Source: Phalacrocorax aristotelis (taxonomy: Eukaryota; Chordata; Aves; Suliformes; Phalacrocoracidae). From it: DNA of 64,000 nt. This document shows, in pieces, positions 1 to 11,159 of this stretch (position 1 is the first letter of the stretch; every line of letters starts with the position of its first letter). The position numbers and the translations under genes were made by a program. A model generated the notes under the pieces. The model worked only from the letters and a program-made list of their open reading frames with translations, was not told the DNA's origin and made no database searches. The stretch covers positions 1 to 64,000 of the forward strand of contig NW_027441219.1 in assembly GCF_949628215.1 (NCBI RefSeq), read 5' to 3'.

Positions 1-930
1 ACCGCAGGGGATGGCTGCCTGCGGTCGGACTGCCGCGGTGCTCCCCGCCCAGCTCCGAGCAGTCTCCGCCGGCCACGGGCTTCCCACGCCGGGCCGCAGA
101 GGGGCCCCGGCACCGCAAAGAGACACCTCGCGGCGCAGCCGCCCCACGCACCGCTCCCACCTCCGCTCCGCCGCGCTGCGCCACCGGAAGCCGGAGCCCC
201 GCGGGGCGGCCCTTAGAGGGCGGCCGGAAGGACCGGCCCCCACCGGCCCCTCCCCCGCGCCGGACCGCCCCCGCGCCCAGCCGTTGAGCGCCAGCGCCCC
301 CTGCTGGCCGGGCCGCGCTCAGCTCGCGAGGGCGCCGTGGGCCGGGCGGGGGGGGACGCGCCGGCTCGGGGCCAGCTCCTTTCGGGGCGAGCGAGCGAGC
401 GGGAAACCCCTGCGGGCCCCGGTCACGGCCGGGCGGAGCCGCGCGCCCTCCCAGAGCTGCTCAACGGGGCTGCCCCTCGTGACACATACCGAGCCGTCCG
501 CGACGGGAGCGGGCAGAGGAGGAAGGGGCCGGCGGCCGCGGGGCCCTGGCCGCAGGCACGGCGAGGGGTGGGGGGCTGGGGCCCGTGGGGCCGCCCTGCT
601 GGGTCACTGCCCTGCGCCGCACCGCGCTGGGGGCTGGGGCCCGACCGGCGCCGGGGGACCGGGGGCAGCCACGAGCAGAGGGCCTGAGCTTAGCCACGGC
701 CAGCAGAACACCCCGAAGCGTGAGACGCTGCAAGGCCAAGGTGGTCCTTGGCAATGGGGGCGCCTGGGCTCGGCCTCCGCCTTACCCGTCCTGGGTCTGC
801 GTGGCGTTCCAGGGGAATGGTGTTTTCCTTGTGCGGAAGGTGGGCTGGCCGGTCGGCCGTGCCCCGGCCGTTACCGATCCTGCCAAAGGCGCTCGCACGC
901 TCTGGCCCATTACTGCTGCGGTGCCGCGCT
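1..930. promoter_or_regulatory. CpG island (unit 1)
   Basis: The stretch is very GC-rich and dense in CpG, with ETS-like GGAAG cores near 185-230 and a CTCF-type site at 293-308. GC and CpG content fall sharply after about 930. Open frames up to 307 residues run through it, but they are low-complexity (Arg/Pro/Gly/Ala), overlap in several frames and match no family I know. A CpG-island promoter or insulator is the most likely role. No transcription start can be fixed from sequence alone. Confidence 0.7.
293..308 (-). promoter_or_regulatory. CTCF consensus site
   Basis: The top strand reads AGCGCCCCCTGCTGGC, the reverse complement of the classic vertebrate CTCF core GCCAGCAGGGGGCGCT. It lies in the CpG island. 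Binding is inferred, and CpG methylation at the site could block it. Confidence 0.75.
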
Positions 931-3900
931 GTAGCAGAAAGAAGAGGTGTTGTGTTATCTCACAAAAAGCCTCCTATGGTCAGTTGAAGAAATAACCTCT
1001 TTCCGTGGCACTGACTCTTTTCGTACAGTCCATAGCCGGCTTTCGGCTTTTGTCTTTACAGCATTCAGTTTGCTTTCTGCCAAGCTTTCTACCTGCTGTG
1101 AAACATTTGGATGGTTTTTTCTTTTTGGTTTTTTTTTCCCCTACTTGCTCCACAACTCCCACACCAACCACCCAGCGCGGCTCGCCTTTCAGCCCCCAGA
1201 CCGAGGAGCCTTGCCCTGGGACGGCCCTTACATGTCAGCAGAGTTGTTCCAGCTCTCACCCTGTCCCTACCCAGCTGAGGACGTCTGTGTCCGTGGGAGG
1301 CACCCAGAAACTCCCCCTGCTGCGTGGCAGTCCCCTGCCCCGTCAGAGAAAACTGCGGCAATATCGGCTAAGTTTAAAAGCGTCGGCAGGAGGTGCAGAA
1401 TACGTAAATAAAGCGGCGGTTGGCTGCCGGGTATGGGTGCAATATAAATACATTTTGTTTATAGGCCTTCGTGCCTATTCAGCGTTGAACGGCACCGCAG
1501 CCCACCCAGCCCGGGGCTCGGAGAAGGGTCTCTCCAAGGGCACAACCTAAGGCAGCGCAGGAAGCCCAGCTGCCACGCTCCCAGTCGCTACGGGACGCTC
1601 GCTTACAGTTACACTAACGAGGGTACGGATGAGGCTGGAACTAGCAGAAATGCTGACTCTTCTGGCCTTTTATTCGTGGAAGGTACAGCGCGCGAGCCTC
1701 GGCGGCTCACAGGAGAAGCGTGCAGTGCTGCCTGACTCTCATTCTCAGCTCACGTACTACTGCCAAAGCTCCTGCCCTGTGCTGTGCCAGATGCCGGCTG
1801 GCGTGAGCGCCTGGGCTCCTGAGGGACCCCCTTGTCCTGAGAGCCAGAAGTACTCACTTCCCTTTGCATGAGGCCTGTAGGAGATATACCCTGCAATTTT
1901 AAAAATCTGTATCAAACGTGGCAGACTCAAAAGAGGGCATTTTTAAAAAGGCAGGTTTGTTTTCTTTTTTAACTTTACGATCTACAGCCTAGCAAAGAGC
2001 TCCCTTTCAGTGTCAGTCGCTTGGCTTTCTCCCCTACTGACGAGGTCCCAGCCGCCCGGTGAGATCTCGCTGGAGATATTCTCAGTTTCCCTCGAGTACG
2101 TGGCTGCCCTGGCCCGAGGCCAGCGAAGAAGCTGACTTTGCCCGTGCCTGAATCAGCAACACGTCCAGCAGGCGACTTGCAGAGCCCAGGGAACCCTCGT
2201 AAAGAGGTTTGGGGGTGGGGCGCGCCACATCTGCGGCATCGGCCGTGGGAAAGGACCGGCGCAGTAAAACAGGTGGGTGAAACCGCGGCGCGCGCCAATA
2301 CGTGCTGCTGCCTGGGGCATCGCTTTGCTGCGGGTCAAGTCAGATGCTCTCTGTAAGAGCGAGTCAGGGTAAAGGCAGCAGCAGATTTCTTTTCTGCTCA
2401 TTTTAACAAAGGCTGGACGGAGCCCATAGAGGAAGGCACTACGCGTCTTGCTGGGTTTGTTTCCCTGCCTTCTCGTAAGCTGTCGCGGAAACTTGCACGA
2501 GGAAAGCCTGTGCAAGCTGATGATGACAGCCACACACGGTTGAAGAGGGAGCAGATGGTGAGAGCAGAGGTACGCGCTCAGGCTGTGCGCTGGAAGCTAA
2601 TGCTAATGCTGCAAAATAAAGAGTGGATTTTCTTTTTTGGGTTTAGGTGAGCGCTAAACATTACACGTGCGTGTGTGCGTGTGTCTCTCGCAGGTTTTTG
2701 TCATACACCCCACCCTCCCACCCCAAAAAAACAACCCACACATGCCACGCGTTAAACAGTGGTTTTCCATTGTACTTAGACGTGCTTACATAGGTGTGTT
2801 GGTTTGTTACTTTTTTTAATGCAGAAACAGCAATACGATAGATTTAATACAGCTAGCAGTTAGACGGGTGTAGCTTTAGAGCGTCGGCTGTTTACAAAGC
2901 AACTGCACACCTTCTTTAACTCACAGTTTAAACAAATGAACTTGCAGTGCATCACACGTGCTTTGTACAGTCACGTTCCACACGGCAGGTCAGATGCTTC
3001 ACCCTGCCTTGTCCTTGTTCCCCCGACTCCGACGGGACCGCCGAGGCCATCCTGGGGACAGCGCCGCTTTCTAGCAGCTGGGTTGCTTGCCTGGACGCCC
3101 CACAGACAAACAGTCATTTCCCCACTGAACCTCTTCTCAAATATTTTCCTAGCCCTGCAGGCCCCACGTCCTTTGGTTCATATTTCCTTTTTTCCGGGCT
3201 TTATGCACAGGACCGATGATTTCCAGAAATAGAAACAGAGGCTGATTCAGTCCAGGCTAAACATTCTCTGACCTAAACCAAACTGCCTTCGAAGAGATAG
3301 CTGTACTGTGGGCACCACCTCGGGAACAGAAGTTGCCCTGTCATAAAAAAAAAAAAAAAAAAAAGAAGGAAAACAAGGCATTTCAGGCTGAGGAGGCTGA
3401 ACGGTGTGCTGGGGGCGGTGGGGAGTTGGAAAGAAACAGTTCAGACGATCAGAGCGAGCTTAGCGTTGCAAAGCGTGCCATTATTTTTAATTTGGCAGTC
3501 AGAAGAAAATAGATTCCGACACTGATTTCCTGTGTGCTGCGGGAGTTCTCGCCTCAGCATTCCTGTGCACCATTTTACTTTTGTGTCCCGTCTGCTTTGC
3601 TTTTGCGCTGTAGCTCTCCGGTTCTAGCTACGCTTCCCACCACCCCCGTTACTCTTTGACAAGCCCAGCTCTCACTGTGCTTCCCTTCCCGTATGCGCGT
3701 GCAGGGAAAAGCCCGCGCGTCTGCCACTACAGGACACGCTCTGGGAGGCAGGAGAGATGACGACGCTCCCTGACAGAGGACACAGCTGAGGGGCGGTCCG
3801 CCGGGGCTGGGGAGATGGCAGCACCTTCCCTCAGCTGCCCCATCCGAGCACGGGTGCAGGTGAACACTGAGGAGAGACAAGCAGGCAGGAGCCGCAGAGC

Positions 3901-5100
3901 GAGAGAGAAAATAAAATTCACGGGTGGGTGCTACTTACGTCTCATTTTTAGCGCAAGGGATGAATTCTCAGCACATTCTTGGAGCTGCCCCTTTGGGACT
4001 CACGGAGAAGAGGGAGGTTGGCCACGCGGTGCAGCCCAGCTCTGCTTCCCCTAAATGGTTTTACTGTTCAGGTGTTGCCCTAATCTGGCCGGTACCCCTG
4101 CAAAGAGTTTGGGATTTCTGCTGCCTCTCCGGGCCAGCCGCAGACCCTGACTTCATCGCAGCGAATGACCCTGCACTCCTCAGAGCGGTTGCCGAGTCAC
4201 ATCCCGCTGCCTTCCCTGCAGAACTGGAGACCCTTTTTCAGCCCTTGCCCCCTCTTCTCTCAGCTCGTTGCCCATCCCTTTTTCAGGGCCGGCACCGATC
4301 CCGCCTCCAGCTCGCCCTGTCTCCACCTGCGAGCGCCCAACAGGAGCTAAATGTCTCCTCAAGGACGCACGGAAGAGACGCGCAGGCAACCCAGCACAGA
4401 CCCCCTGCAAACATCTTCTTTCCATTTTCTTTCCTCTCCTGACACGAAGAGATGACTTAGGAAAAGCGTACTGCTCGCATTTCACCTGCACTGCTTCTAC
4501 TTTCACTTTCGCTCTCCTTGGCAGTAATTAATAGCGGTGGTTGGGGAGGGCTGGGGCATTCCCCCAAAGCGGCTGCAGTTACATCCGGGCGGTTGTGGCA
4601 CTCCATTAGCTTTGTCATTTTAAATCTAAATCTTCTGGAATTGTTAGTTCTCGTCAGGAATCACCCGCACCTGCAAATTTTCTTAATGCCTACGCTTGAA
4701 CCCAGCCACTGTTTAACAGCTCACCTTTATTTCTGTTCATTTAAGAATCTAAAGCTTCGTTTACTGCTTGGGTTGGAAGCAGGAGCTGTCGCTGCCTCTG
4801 AACTTTCTAACAGCCCTGTTACAATTTCAGTATTACCCACTCCCAATTTAGCTTTCCAGTTCAATTTTCATTGTAGATTCTAAAACTGTCCTTATTTTGT
4901 TTCTGATCAGGAGTCATTAATGCCTGCAGTTGATGTAATAACGGCTGTATTTAGATTGAGCTATTAATGACTCGCAACTCTATTTATGGCATAAAAAAGG
5001 ACTGCCTTTATTTTTTTTTTAATTACAGATTAGGAATAATGACTGCCTGGTTTGCTCAGTAATAGGTGCGATTAAATTTAGTCACGACTCCTCCCTAAAT
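931..5100. other. Unassigned non-repetitive stretch of unit 1
   Basis: Base composition is close to average, with short AT-rich patches. I recognise no coding exon, RNA gene or named transposon. Visible details are a perfect AATAAA at about 1406, a poly(A) tract at about 3344-3363 and low-complexity pyrimidine runs near 1110-1140. Open frames here are short, overlap on both strands and resemble no known protein. Untranslated exons of an unknown transcript cannot be excluded. The copy in unit 2 is 44560-48726. Confidence 0.6.
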
Positions 5101-5109
5101 AAAATGTAT

Positions 5110-6100
5110 TTATTTGCACTCTAACAATTTAACCTTCCCTTTACCGGCCAGGGGCACCGACAAGTGCCCGTGCGTACCTCCGCTCCCCCTGCGCCGGCTC
5201 CCCAGGGAACAGCCTCTTACCCTGACCAGAGCCTGCAGCGGCCCGTTGTCGTCCCAGCTCCTTGCCCTCGAGAAAGCGGCCGCCTGAAGCGGCAGCAGAT
5301 CCGCTGCTGCCCAAAGGGGACGGAAATGGCGCGGGGTAAATGATAATATGAAATGATAAATGAATGAAATGATCTCACAAGGGGGAAGAAAACCAGCAAA
5401 GCAAAAAACAAACCCCAAACAGAACACCATACCACTAAACCGTCTCACCGCCCCCTCAGCGCCCGAAACAACATCCCGGGAGAAAAAAAGCAAAGCAGGC
5501 CACAAGGGACCTTTCTAGTACAGATGCTGCCAAAGAGTGCCAAGCTCTGGAATCCTTACCTCAGGCAACGCCTCCGCTTCTCTAAACGCCAGAGCACGCC
5601 TGCCCGGGGGGCTGAGACAGCCCCAAAGCTGCGACCGCCCGAGGGAACACGGGAGCACCGACGGCAGAGAAGCCCAGGGGCAGCAAGAGCTGCCCGAGCC
5701 CCGGCTGGGGCTCTTCGACCCCCGGGCCCCGCCCCCGCCCTTCCCACAGCGCCCCGCAAAAGGGGCGGGCCGAGCCCCCCCGAGGGATGAAGGCTCGCAG
5801 GGTGGCAGCAGAGAGCAAAGTGCACCGCACAGCACCAAAGTGGGTGGGTGGGGCCAGGTGGGTCGGACATCAGACGGCCCGCCTGCCCATCGCCGGGGGC
5901 AGGGCCCGTTGCTAAGAGCGTGGCGAGGGGTATCAGGACCGCCCTCAACGGGCTATCGCAAGGGGTCAACACCTGTCGCTAGGGGCTGTGCCTACACGGT
6001 TCCGGCCCCCACGGTGACGTCACCACGTAGCGTGCGGGGGGTCACTAAGTGGCGTGGAGAAGTGAGCGCGGCAAAATGTCGCTACAGCCCGTGCACGGCT
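5110..6100. promoter_or_regulatory. GC-rich promoter-like region before the tandem array (unit 1)
   Basis: GC content rises from about 5140. GC-box/Sp-type sequences occur at about 5725-5745 and 5762-5772, and a perfect CRE lies at 6015-6022. A first diverged piece of the array monomer (GGTGGCAGCAGAGAGC) is already visible near 5803-5818. A short open frame begins just after the CRE but runs into array monomers and is probably not a gene. I read this as a possible CpG-island promoter facing the array. The direction is not established. Confidence 0.5.
6015..6022. promoter_or_regulatory. Perfect CRE (CREB/ATF) palindrome
   Basis: TGACGTCA, the full palindromic cAMP-response element, sits in a CpG-rich stretch about 80 bp before the first good array monomer. 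Full CREs in CpG islands are commonly functional. Occupancy here is inferred. Confidence 0.6.
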
Positions 6101-8770
6101 GCTGGCTGCAGTACCGCGGTTTGGTCGCACGGTGGCAGCAGAGAGCTAAAAGGTCGCCACTGCGCATGCGCGGCTGCCCACCTGCGGTACGAGGGTTTGG
6201 GCGCTCGGTGGAAGTAGGGGGCAGAAAATAAAGCGCCACCGCGCATACGGAACTGCCTGGCTGCAGTACCGGCATCTGCTTGCACGGTGGGAGCAGCGAC
6301 CAGAGGAAAACTTCAGCCTGGGGAACGGGCAGCTTCCCGTCTGCAGTACCCGGTTTTGATCGACCGGTGACTGCCGCGATCGGGTAAGGGGCGGGTGGAA
6401 ATCTCTACCAGGGTAGCGCAGCTCCCGCCTGCAGTCCCGGGGTTCGGTCGCTTGGTGGAAGCAGCGAGCAGAATACAAAGGGTGGCCACTGCGCATGCGC
6501 GGCTGCCCACCTGCAGTACCGCGGTCTGATCGCACGGTGGCAGCAGAGAGCAGAAAGAGACGCCACTGCGCATGCGCGGCTGTCCACCTGCAGTACCGCT
6601 GTTTGATCGCACGGTGGCAGCAGAGAGCATGAAGAGACGCCACTGCGCATGCGCGGCGACCCACCTGCAGTACCGCGGTCTGGTCGCACGGTGGCAGCAG
6701 AGAGCAAAAGGGCGCCACTGCGCATGCGCAGCCGCCCACCTGCAGTACCGCGGTTTGGTCGCACGGTGGCAGCAGAGAGCAAAAAGGCGCCACTGCGCAT
6801 GCGCGGCTGCCCACCTGCAGTACCGCGGTTTGGTCGCACGGTGGCAGCAGAGAGCAAAAAGGCGCCACTGCGCATGCGCGGCTGCTCACCTGCAGTACCG
6901 CGGTCTGATCGCACGGTGGCAGCAGAGAGACGAAAAGGCGCCACTGCGCATGCGCGGCTGCCCACCTGAAGTACCCGGGCTTGATCGCACGGTGGCAGCA
7001 GAGAGCCAAAAGGCGCCACTGCGCATGCGCGGCTGCCCAGCTGCAGTACCGCGGTCTGATCGCACGGTGGTAGCAGCGAGCAGGAAGAGACGCCATTGCG
7101 CATGCGCGGCTGCCCACCTGCACTACGAGGGCTTGGGCGGGCGGTGGAAGCAGGGGCAGAAAGTAAAGCGCCACAGTGCATACAGAACTGCCTGGCTGCA
7201 GTACCGGCATCTGCTTGCACGGTGGCAGCAGCGACCAGCGAAAAAACTTCACCCTCGGGAACGGGCGGCTGCCCGTCTGCAGTACCCGGTTTTGAGCGCT
7301 CGGTGACTGCCGCGAGCAGGGTAGCGCAGCTCCCCCCCGTGCTGTTCCGCGGTTCGGTCGCTCGGTGGCAGCAGCGAGCACAAAAAGGCGCCAGTGCGCA
7401 TGCGCGGCTGCCCACCTGCAGTACCGCGGTCTGGTCGCTCGGTGGCAGCAGAGAGCAGAAAAGGCGCCACTGCGCATGCGCGGCTGCCCACGTGCAGTAC
7501 CCCGGTCTGGTCGCACGGTGGTAGCAGAGAGCACAAAGGCGCTACTGCGCATGCGCGGCCGCCCACCTGCAGTACCGCGGTTTGATCGCAAGGTGGCAGC
7601 AGCGAGCACAAAAAGGCGCTACTGCGCATGCGCGCCTGCCCACCTGCAGTACCGCGGTCTGATCGCACGGTGGCAGCAGAGAGACGAAAAGGCGCCACTG
7701 CGCATGCGCGGCTGCTCACCTGCAGTACCGCGGTCTGATCGCACGGTGGCAGCAGAGAGCAGAAAGAGGCGCCACTGCGCATGCGCGGCTGCCCACCCGC
7801 AGTACCGCGGTCTGGTCGCACGGTGGCAGCAGAGAGCAAAAAGGCCCACTGCGCATGCGCGGCCGCCCACCTGCAGTACCGCTCTTTGGTCGCACGGTGG
7901 CAGCAGAGAGCAGAAAAGACGCCACTGCGCATGCGTGGCTGCCCACCTGCACTGCGAGCGTTTGGGCGGTCGGTGGAAGCAGGGGCAGAAAGTAAAGCGC
8001 CACTGTGCATACGGAACTGCCTGGCTGCAGTACCGGAATCTGCTTGCACGGTGGCAGCAGCGACCAGCGGAAAAACTTCACCCTCGGGAACGGGCGGCTG
8101 CCCGTCTGCAGTGCCCGGTTTTGATCGCTCGGTGACTGCCGCGAGCAGGGTAGCGCAGCTCCCCCCGTGCTGTTCCGCGGTTCGGTCGCTCGGTGGCAGC
8201 AGCGAGCACAAAAAGGCGCCAGTGCGCATGCGCGGCCGCCCACCTGCAGTACCGCTGTTTGGTCGCACGGTGGCAGCAGAGAGCACAAAAGGCGCCACTG
8301 CGCATGCGCGGCCGCCCACCTGCAGTACCGCTCTTTGGTCGCACGGTGGCAGCAGCGAGCACAAAAAGGCGCCACTGCGCATGCGCGGCTGCCCACCTGC
8401 ACTGCGAGCGTTTGGGCGGTCGGTGGAAGCAGGGGCAGAAAGTAAAGCGCCACTGTGCATACGGAACTGCCTGGCTGCAGTACCGGAATCTGCTTGCACG
8501 GTGGCAGCAGCGACCAGCGAAAAAACTTCACCCTCGGGAACGGGCGGCTGCCCGTCTGCAGTACCCGGTTTTGAGCGCTCGGTGACTGCCGCGAGCAGGG
8601 TAGCGCAGCTGGCCCCCGCTGTTCCGCGGTTCGGTCGCTCGGTGGCAGCAGCGAGCAGTGACACATCGTCGCCACTGCGCATGCGTCTGTTCCGGGTGCG
8701 GTACCGCACTTTGGCCGCACGGTGTCAGCAGGGTCCACCATCGCCACTCCGCATGCGCGATTCCCGGCTG
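6100..8770 (+). repeat. Tandem array of ~75-bp monomers with NRF1-type and CTCF-like motifs (unit 1)
   Basis: Typical monomers are 74-78 bp. Each contains the palindrome TGCGCATGCGCG, then a stretch with CCACCTGCAGTACCGCGG, then CGCACGGTGGCAGCAGAGAG. About 20 near-perfect palindromes occur between 6161 and 8760 (for example about 6719, 6794, 6868, 6945, 7019, 7471, 7775, 8299 and 8374). TGCGCATGCGCA is the NRF1 consensus. The second motif fits the CTCF core CCGCGNGGNGGCAG at about 12 of 14 positions. Diverged ~285-bp cassettes without a good NRF1 site interrupt the array at about 6187-6480, 7110-7390, 7940-8220 and 8395-8670, giving a higher-order pattern. Confidence 0.9.
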
Positions 8771-9780
8771 CCGTAGCACAGCACGGCGGCACCGGCACGA
8801 CGTCCGTCACTCTTCTCTGGGGCAAGACCCGCGCCGGCTCTGGGTGACGTTCGCCGGGATAACGGAACTGTTACTGCGTGCGCAGAGCTCATGTTTCTCT
8901 GCACCTTCCCCACTCCCGCAGCCCCAGCAGTGTCAGTCGTTGCCTCCGCACCGCCCACCACCAAAGTGCCTCGAGCATTTTAGTCCTTCCGTCTCGACTG
9001 CTTTAAAAATCAGGTGGCCGTTACCGTCCTCCCTCCTGCCCCACTCACCCCCACCCCACGCCCTAGGGAGGAGAAGCAGCACAAACGACCTGGGGAGAAA
9101 GGTCCCCTTTCCCACCCCCCACCCCCCCGGAGTGAGCCCCATCAGTTGCTGTAGGCCTGCGGCATCAGGGCTGTGACAGGGAGAGCAGCAAGTCAACAGG
9201 TCCTAGAGGGTTAAAGAAGAAAATCAATCAGGGGAACACAGCTGCCCTTCCGAAGGCAGGCTGCCTGGGGTGAGGGGGGCAGCTGTGCGTCAGGGCACGG
9301 GGCAGCCAGGCAGACCAGGTGCCAGTGGCTGACCTGCAAAGGACTTGTGCGCTGCTGAGCCTTGGGCTTCGTTGGCTTGGCAGCGCCTCGCCTCGCCTCT
9401 GCACTGCCAGCACCCTGCTCTGCTCATCCTGCGTAAGCATAAGGCTTCAGCGAGCACAGAACAGGAGGCCAGGGAGAGGGAGGACGTCACCGGGGGAAAA
9501 AAGAGTCATGCGGGGGGGCCATGTCAGGGGAAAGCGTTTGGGAGGGCACAGACACACGCAGAGGGAGGGCGGGGGAGGAGGCGGACACCGCTGGACAGGG
9601 GCATGTCTGGGCAGACACGCCACGGGGAACATGCATGGGGATGACTGACACCAGGGGGTCCCCCCAGGATAATCCACAACGGGCAACTCACCTGGGCTAA
9701 CCTGCAGCAGATGATCCGCTCCAGATAACTGACCCGCTCCGGCGAATCCATTCCAGATAAGCCCCAGCAATGCCCCTCAA
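8771..9780. other. Unassigned stretch after the array
   Basis: Unique-looking sequence with C-rich runs near 9040-9130 and GA-rich runs near 9470-9600. Parts of it (about 8880-9180) match a diverged paralogue at 37850-38100. No gene or named element is recognised. The copy in unit 2 is about 52394-53403. Confidence 0.5.
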
Positions 9781-10440
9781 ACTGCCGGTGTTTCACCCCA
9801 AATTTTCCCCAGTTTAGGGTTTTCGGTGGGTTTATTTAGTTTTGGTGATTTCCGGTTGGATGGTTTGGCTTTTTTTGTTGTTGTTCGGGTTACTTTGGTT
9901 TTGTTCGTTTGGGGTTTTTTTTTTTTTTTGCTTTTCCATAAGGTAAAAGTTGGGATTGCTTTTCCAAACGGTTCACTTCCGGGTTTTTTTCACCCTTTCC
10001 ACAACATTGAAATTGGCGATTTTTTGCTTTTGTGCATGAGAATGGTTAGCAGGGTTCCGCCCCCCCACCCCCGCTTTTTTTACCCCCCTCCTTTCCAACT
10101 GCACAAACCCAGCAGGAGTGGGCTTTCCCAAGAGCCCCGAATTGTTTTCTTTCCCCCAAACCTGTTTGGGGTTTTTCACCCCCCATTGCAGACCCAGACT
10201 CAGGGGCTTTGGAGTGTGTGTCTGCCCTGGCAGCAGCTCCCAGGCTGCCTACGCAGCCCCAGAGGGGAAAGTCCCCATTTGGGGGAATCGGCCCCAAATC
10301 GGGATGGGAGAAGGAGAACGGGGAAGGGGCAGCATTTGAAAGCGCTTTTGTGCCTTCAGTTGATTGGGGGGTGGGCTGTGTGTCTAATTTTTAAATCTTC
10401 TCTATAAACATCTCTATCAACGTGGTTTCTTTGCATTTTA
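9780..10440. other. T/G-run-rich stretch with a diverged paralogue at 38100-38560
   Basis: Runs of T and G alternate with C-runs, for example about 9840-9940 and 10060-10180. Order and wording match 38100-38560 closely enough to show shared ancestry, including the shared segments around TTTTGTGCATGAGAATGGTT and around the CAGCAGCTCCCAGGCTGC core. No coding capacity is recognised. Confidence 0.55.
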
Positions 10441-11090
10441 AAACCTTACATAGCATAGACATTTGCACTATGTGTCTACTTACACATCCTTACGGAGTAC
10501 ATCTATATTTTATATATACTATCTGTTTTACATTTACATACAACATCTGTTTAGACTTAGCTATTATATTTACACTTACACCTATTTAGGCTATTTACAC
10601 TTACACAGAATATCTCTTTACACATACCTGTTTAGACTTCCATATTAACACGTACATAAAACAGCTATTTAGGCTAGCTATCTGCTTACTTACCCTTTGA
10701 CACTTCAATCTTTTTCGACTTCTCTATTTAGACATCTACTTACAGTTATACCTCGGCTTATTTCACTCTATATAACCTCTATTTAGATTACACATCTACT
10801 TAGACTATGTAACACACACTAAGCGTAGATGCTCGCTCTAGTCAGACTTTCTTCTGCTTTGAATTCCTTCATCTATCCTTTTCACTTTAAACTCCTTTAT
10901 TTTTTGATCTAGATATATAGACGGTCGAGTTACTTTTGTGTTTTAAAACCCTGCATCTCGATGCAGAATTTTTGTATCCCGAAATCCGTTATATAATATA
11001 GGAGAGATAAGTTCTTATCTCAAAATCCCTTTATGCATCTATAAATTAATATTACACATGTCAATATATATAAGAGGTTTTTGTAATAGC
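10440..11090. repeat. AT-rich degenerate minisatellite (unit 1)
   Basis: Composition switches sharply to A+T. Degenerate short repeats built from TATTTAGACT, TTACACTTACAC and ACATCTACTTA recur at irregular 12-30-bp spacing, clearest in 10450-10830. The stretch continues as plain AT-rich sequence to about 11080. It could be a DNA-unwinding or matrix-attachment type region, but that is inference from composition. Confidence 0.65.
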
Positions 11091-11097
11091 CCCCCTG

Positions 11098-11156
11098 AAT
11101 TTTCAGGCATTTTGGGGCTGTAACCCCCCTTTTTGGGGGGGAACCCCTACATGACG
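11098..11156. other. Possible hairpin with G/C runs
   Basis: CTGAATTTTCAG forms a short stem, followed by runs of C and G (GTAACCCCCC and GGGGGGGAACCCC) that can pair over a T-rich loop. It sits at the switch from AT-rich to C-rich DNA. No RNA family is recognised and it may be chance low complexity. Confidence 0.3.
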
Positions 11157-11159
11157 CCC

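Noticed and set aside
6146-8825. Open frames of about 370-490 residues on the minus strand, and long plus-strand frames, encoding 25-residue repeats in the 75-bp array (also 49772-52448, up to 524 residues)
   Set aside because: They stay open in several frames on both strands because the ~75-bp monomer lacks stop triplets and is near a multiple of three. Monomers of 74 and 77 bp shift the frame. The repeats match no protein family I know.
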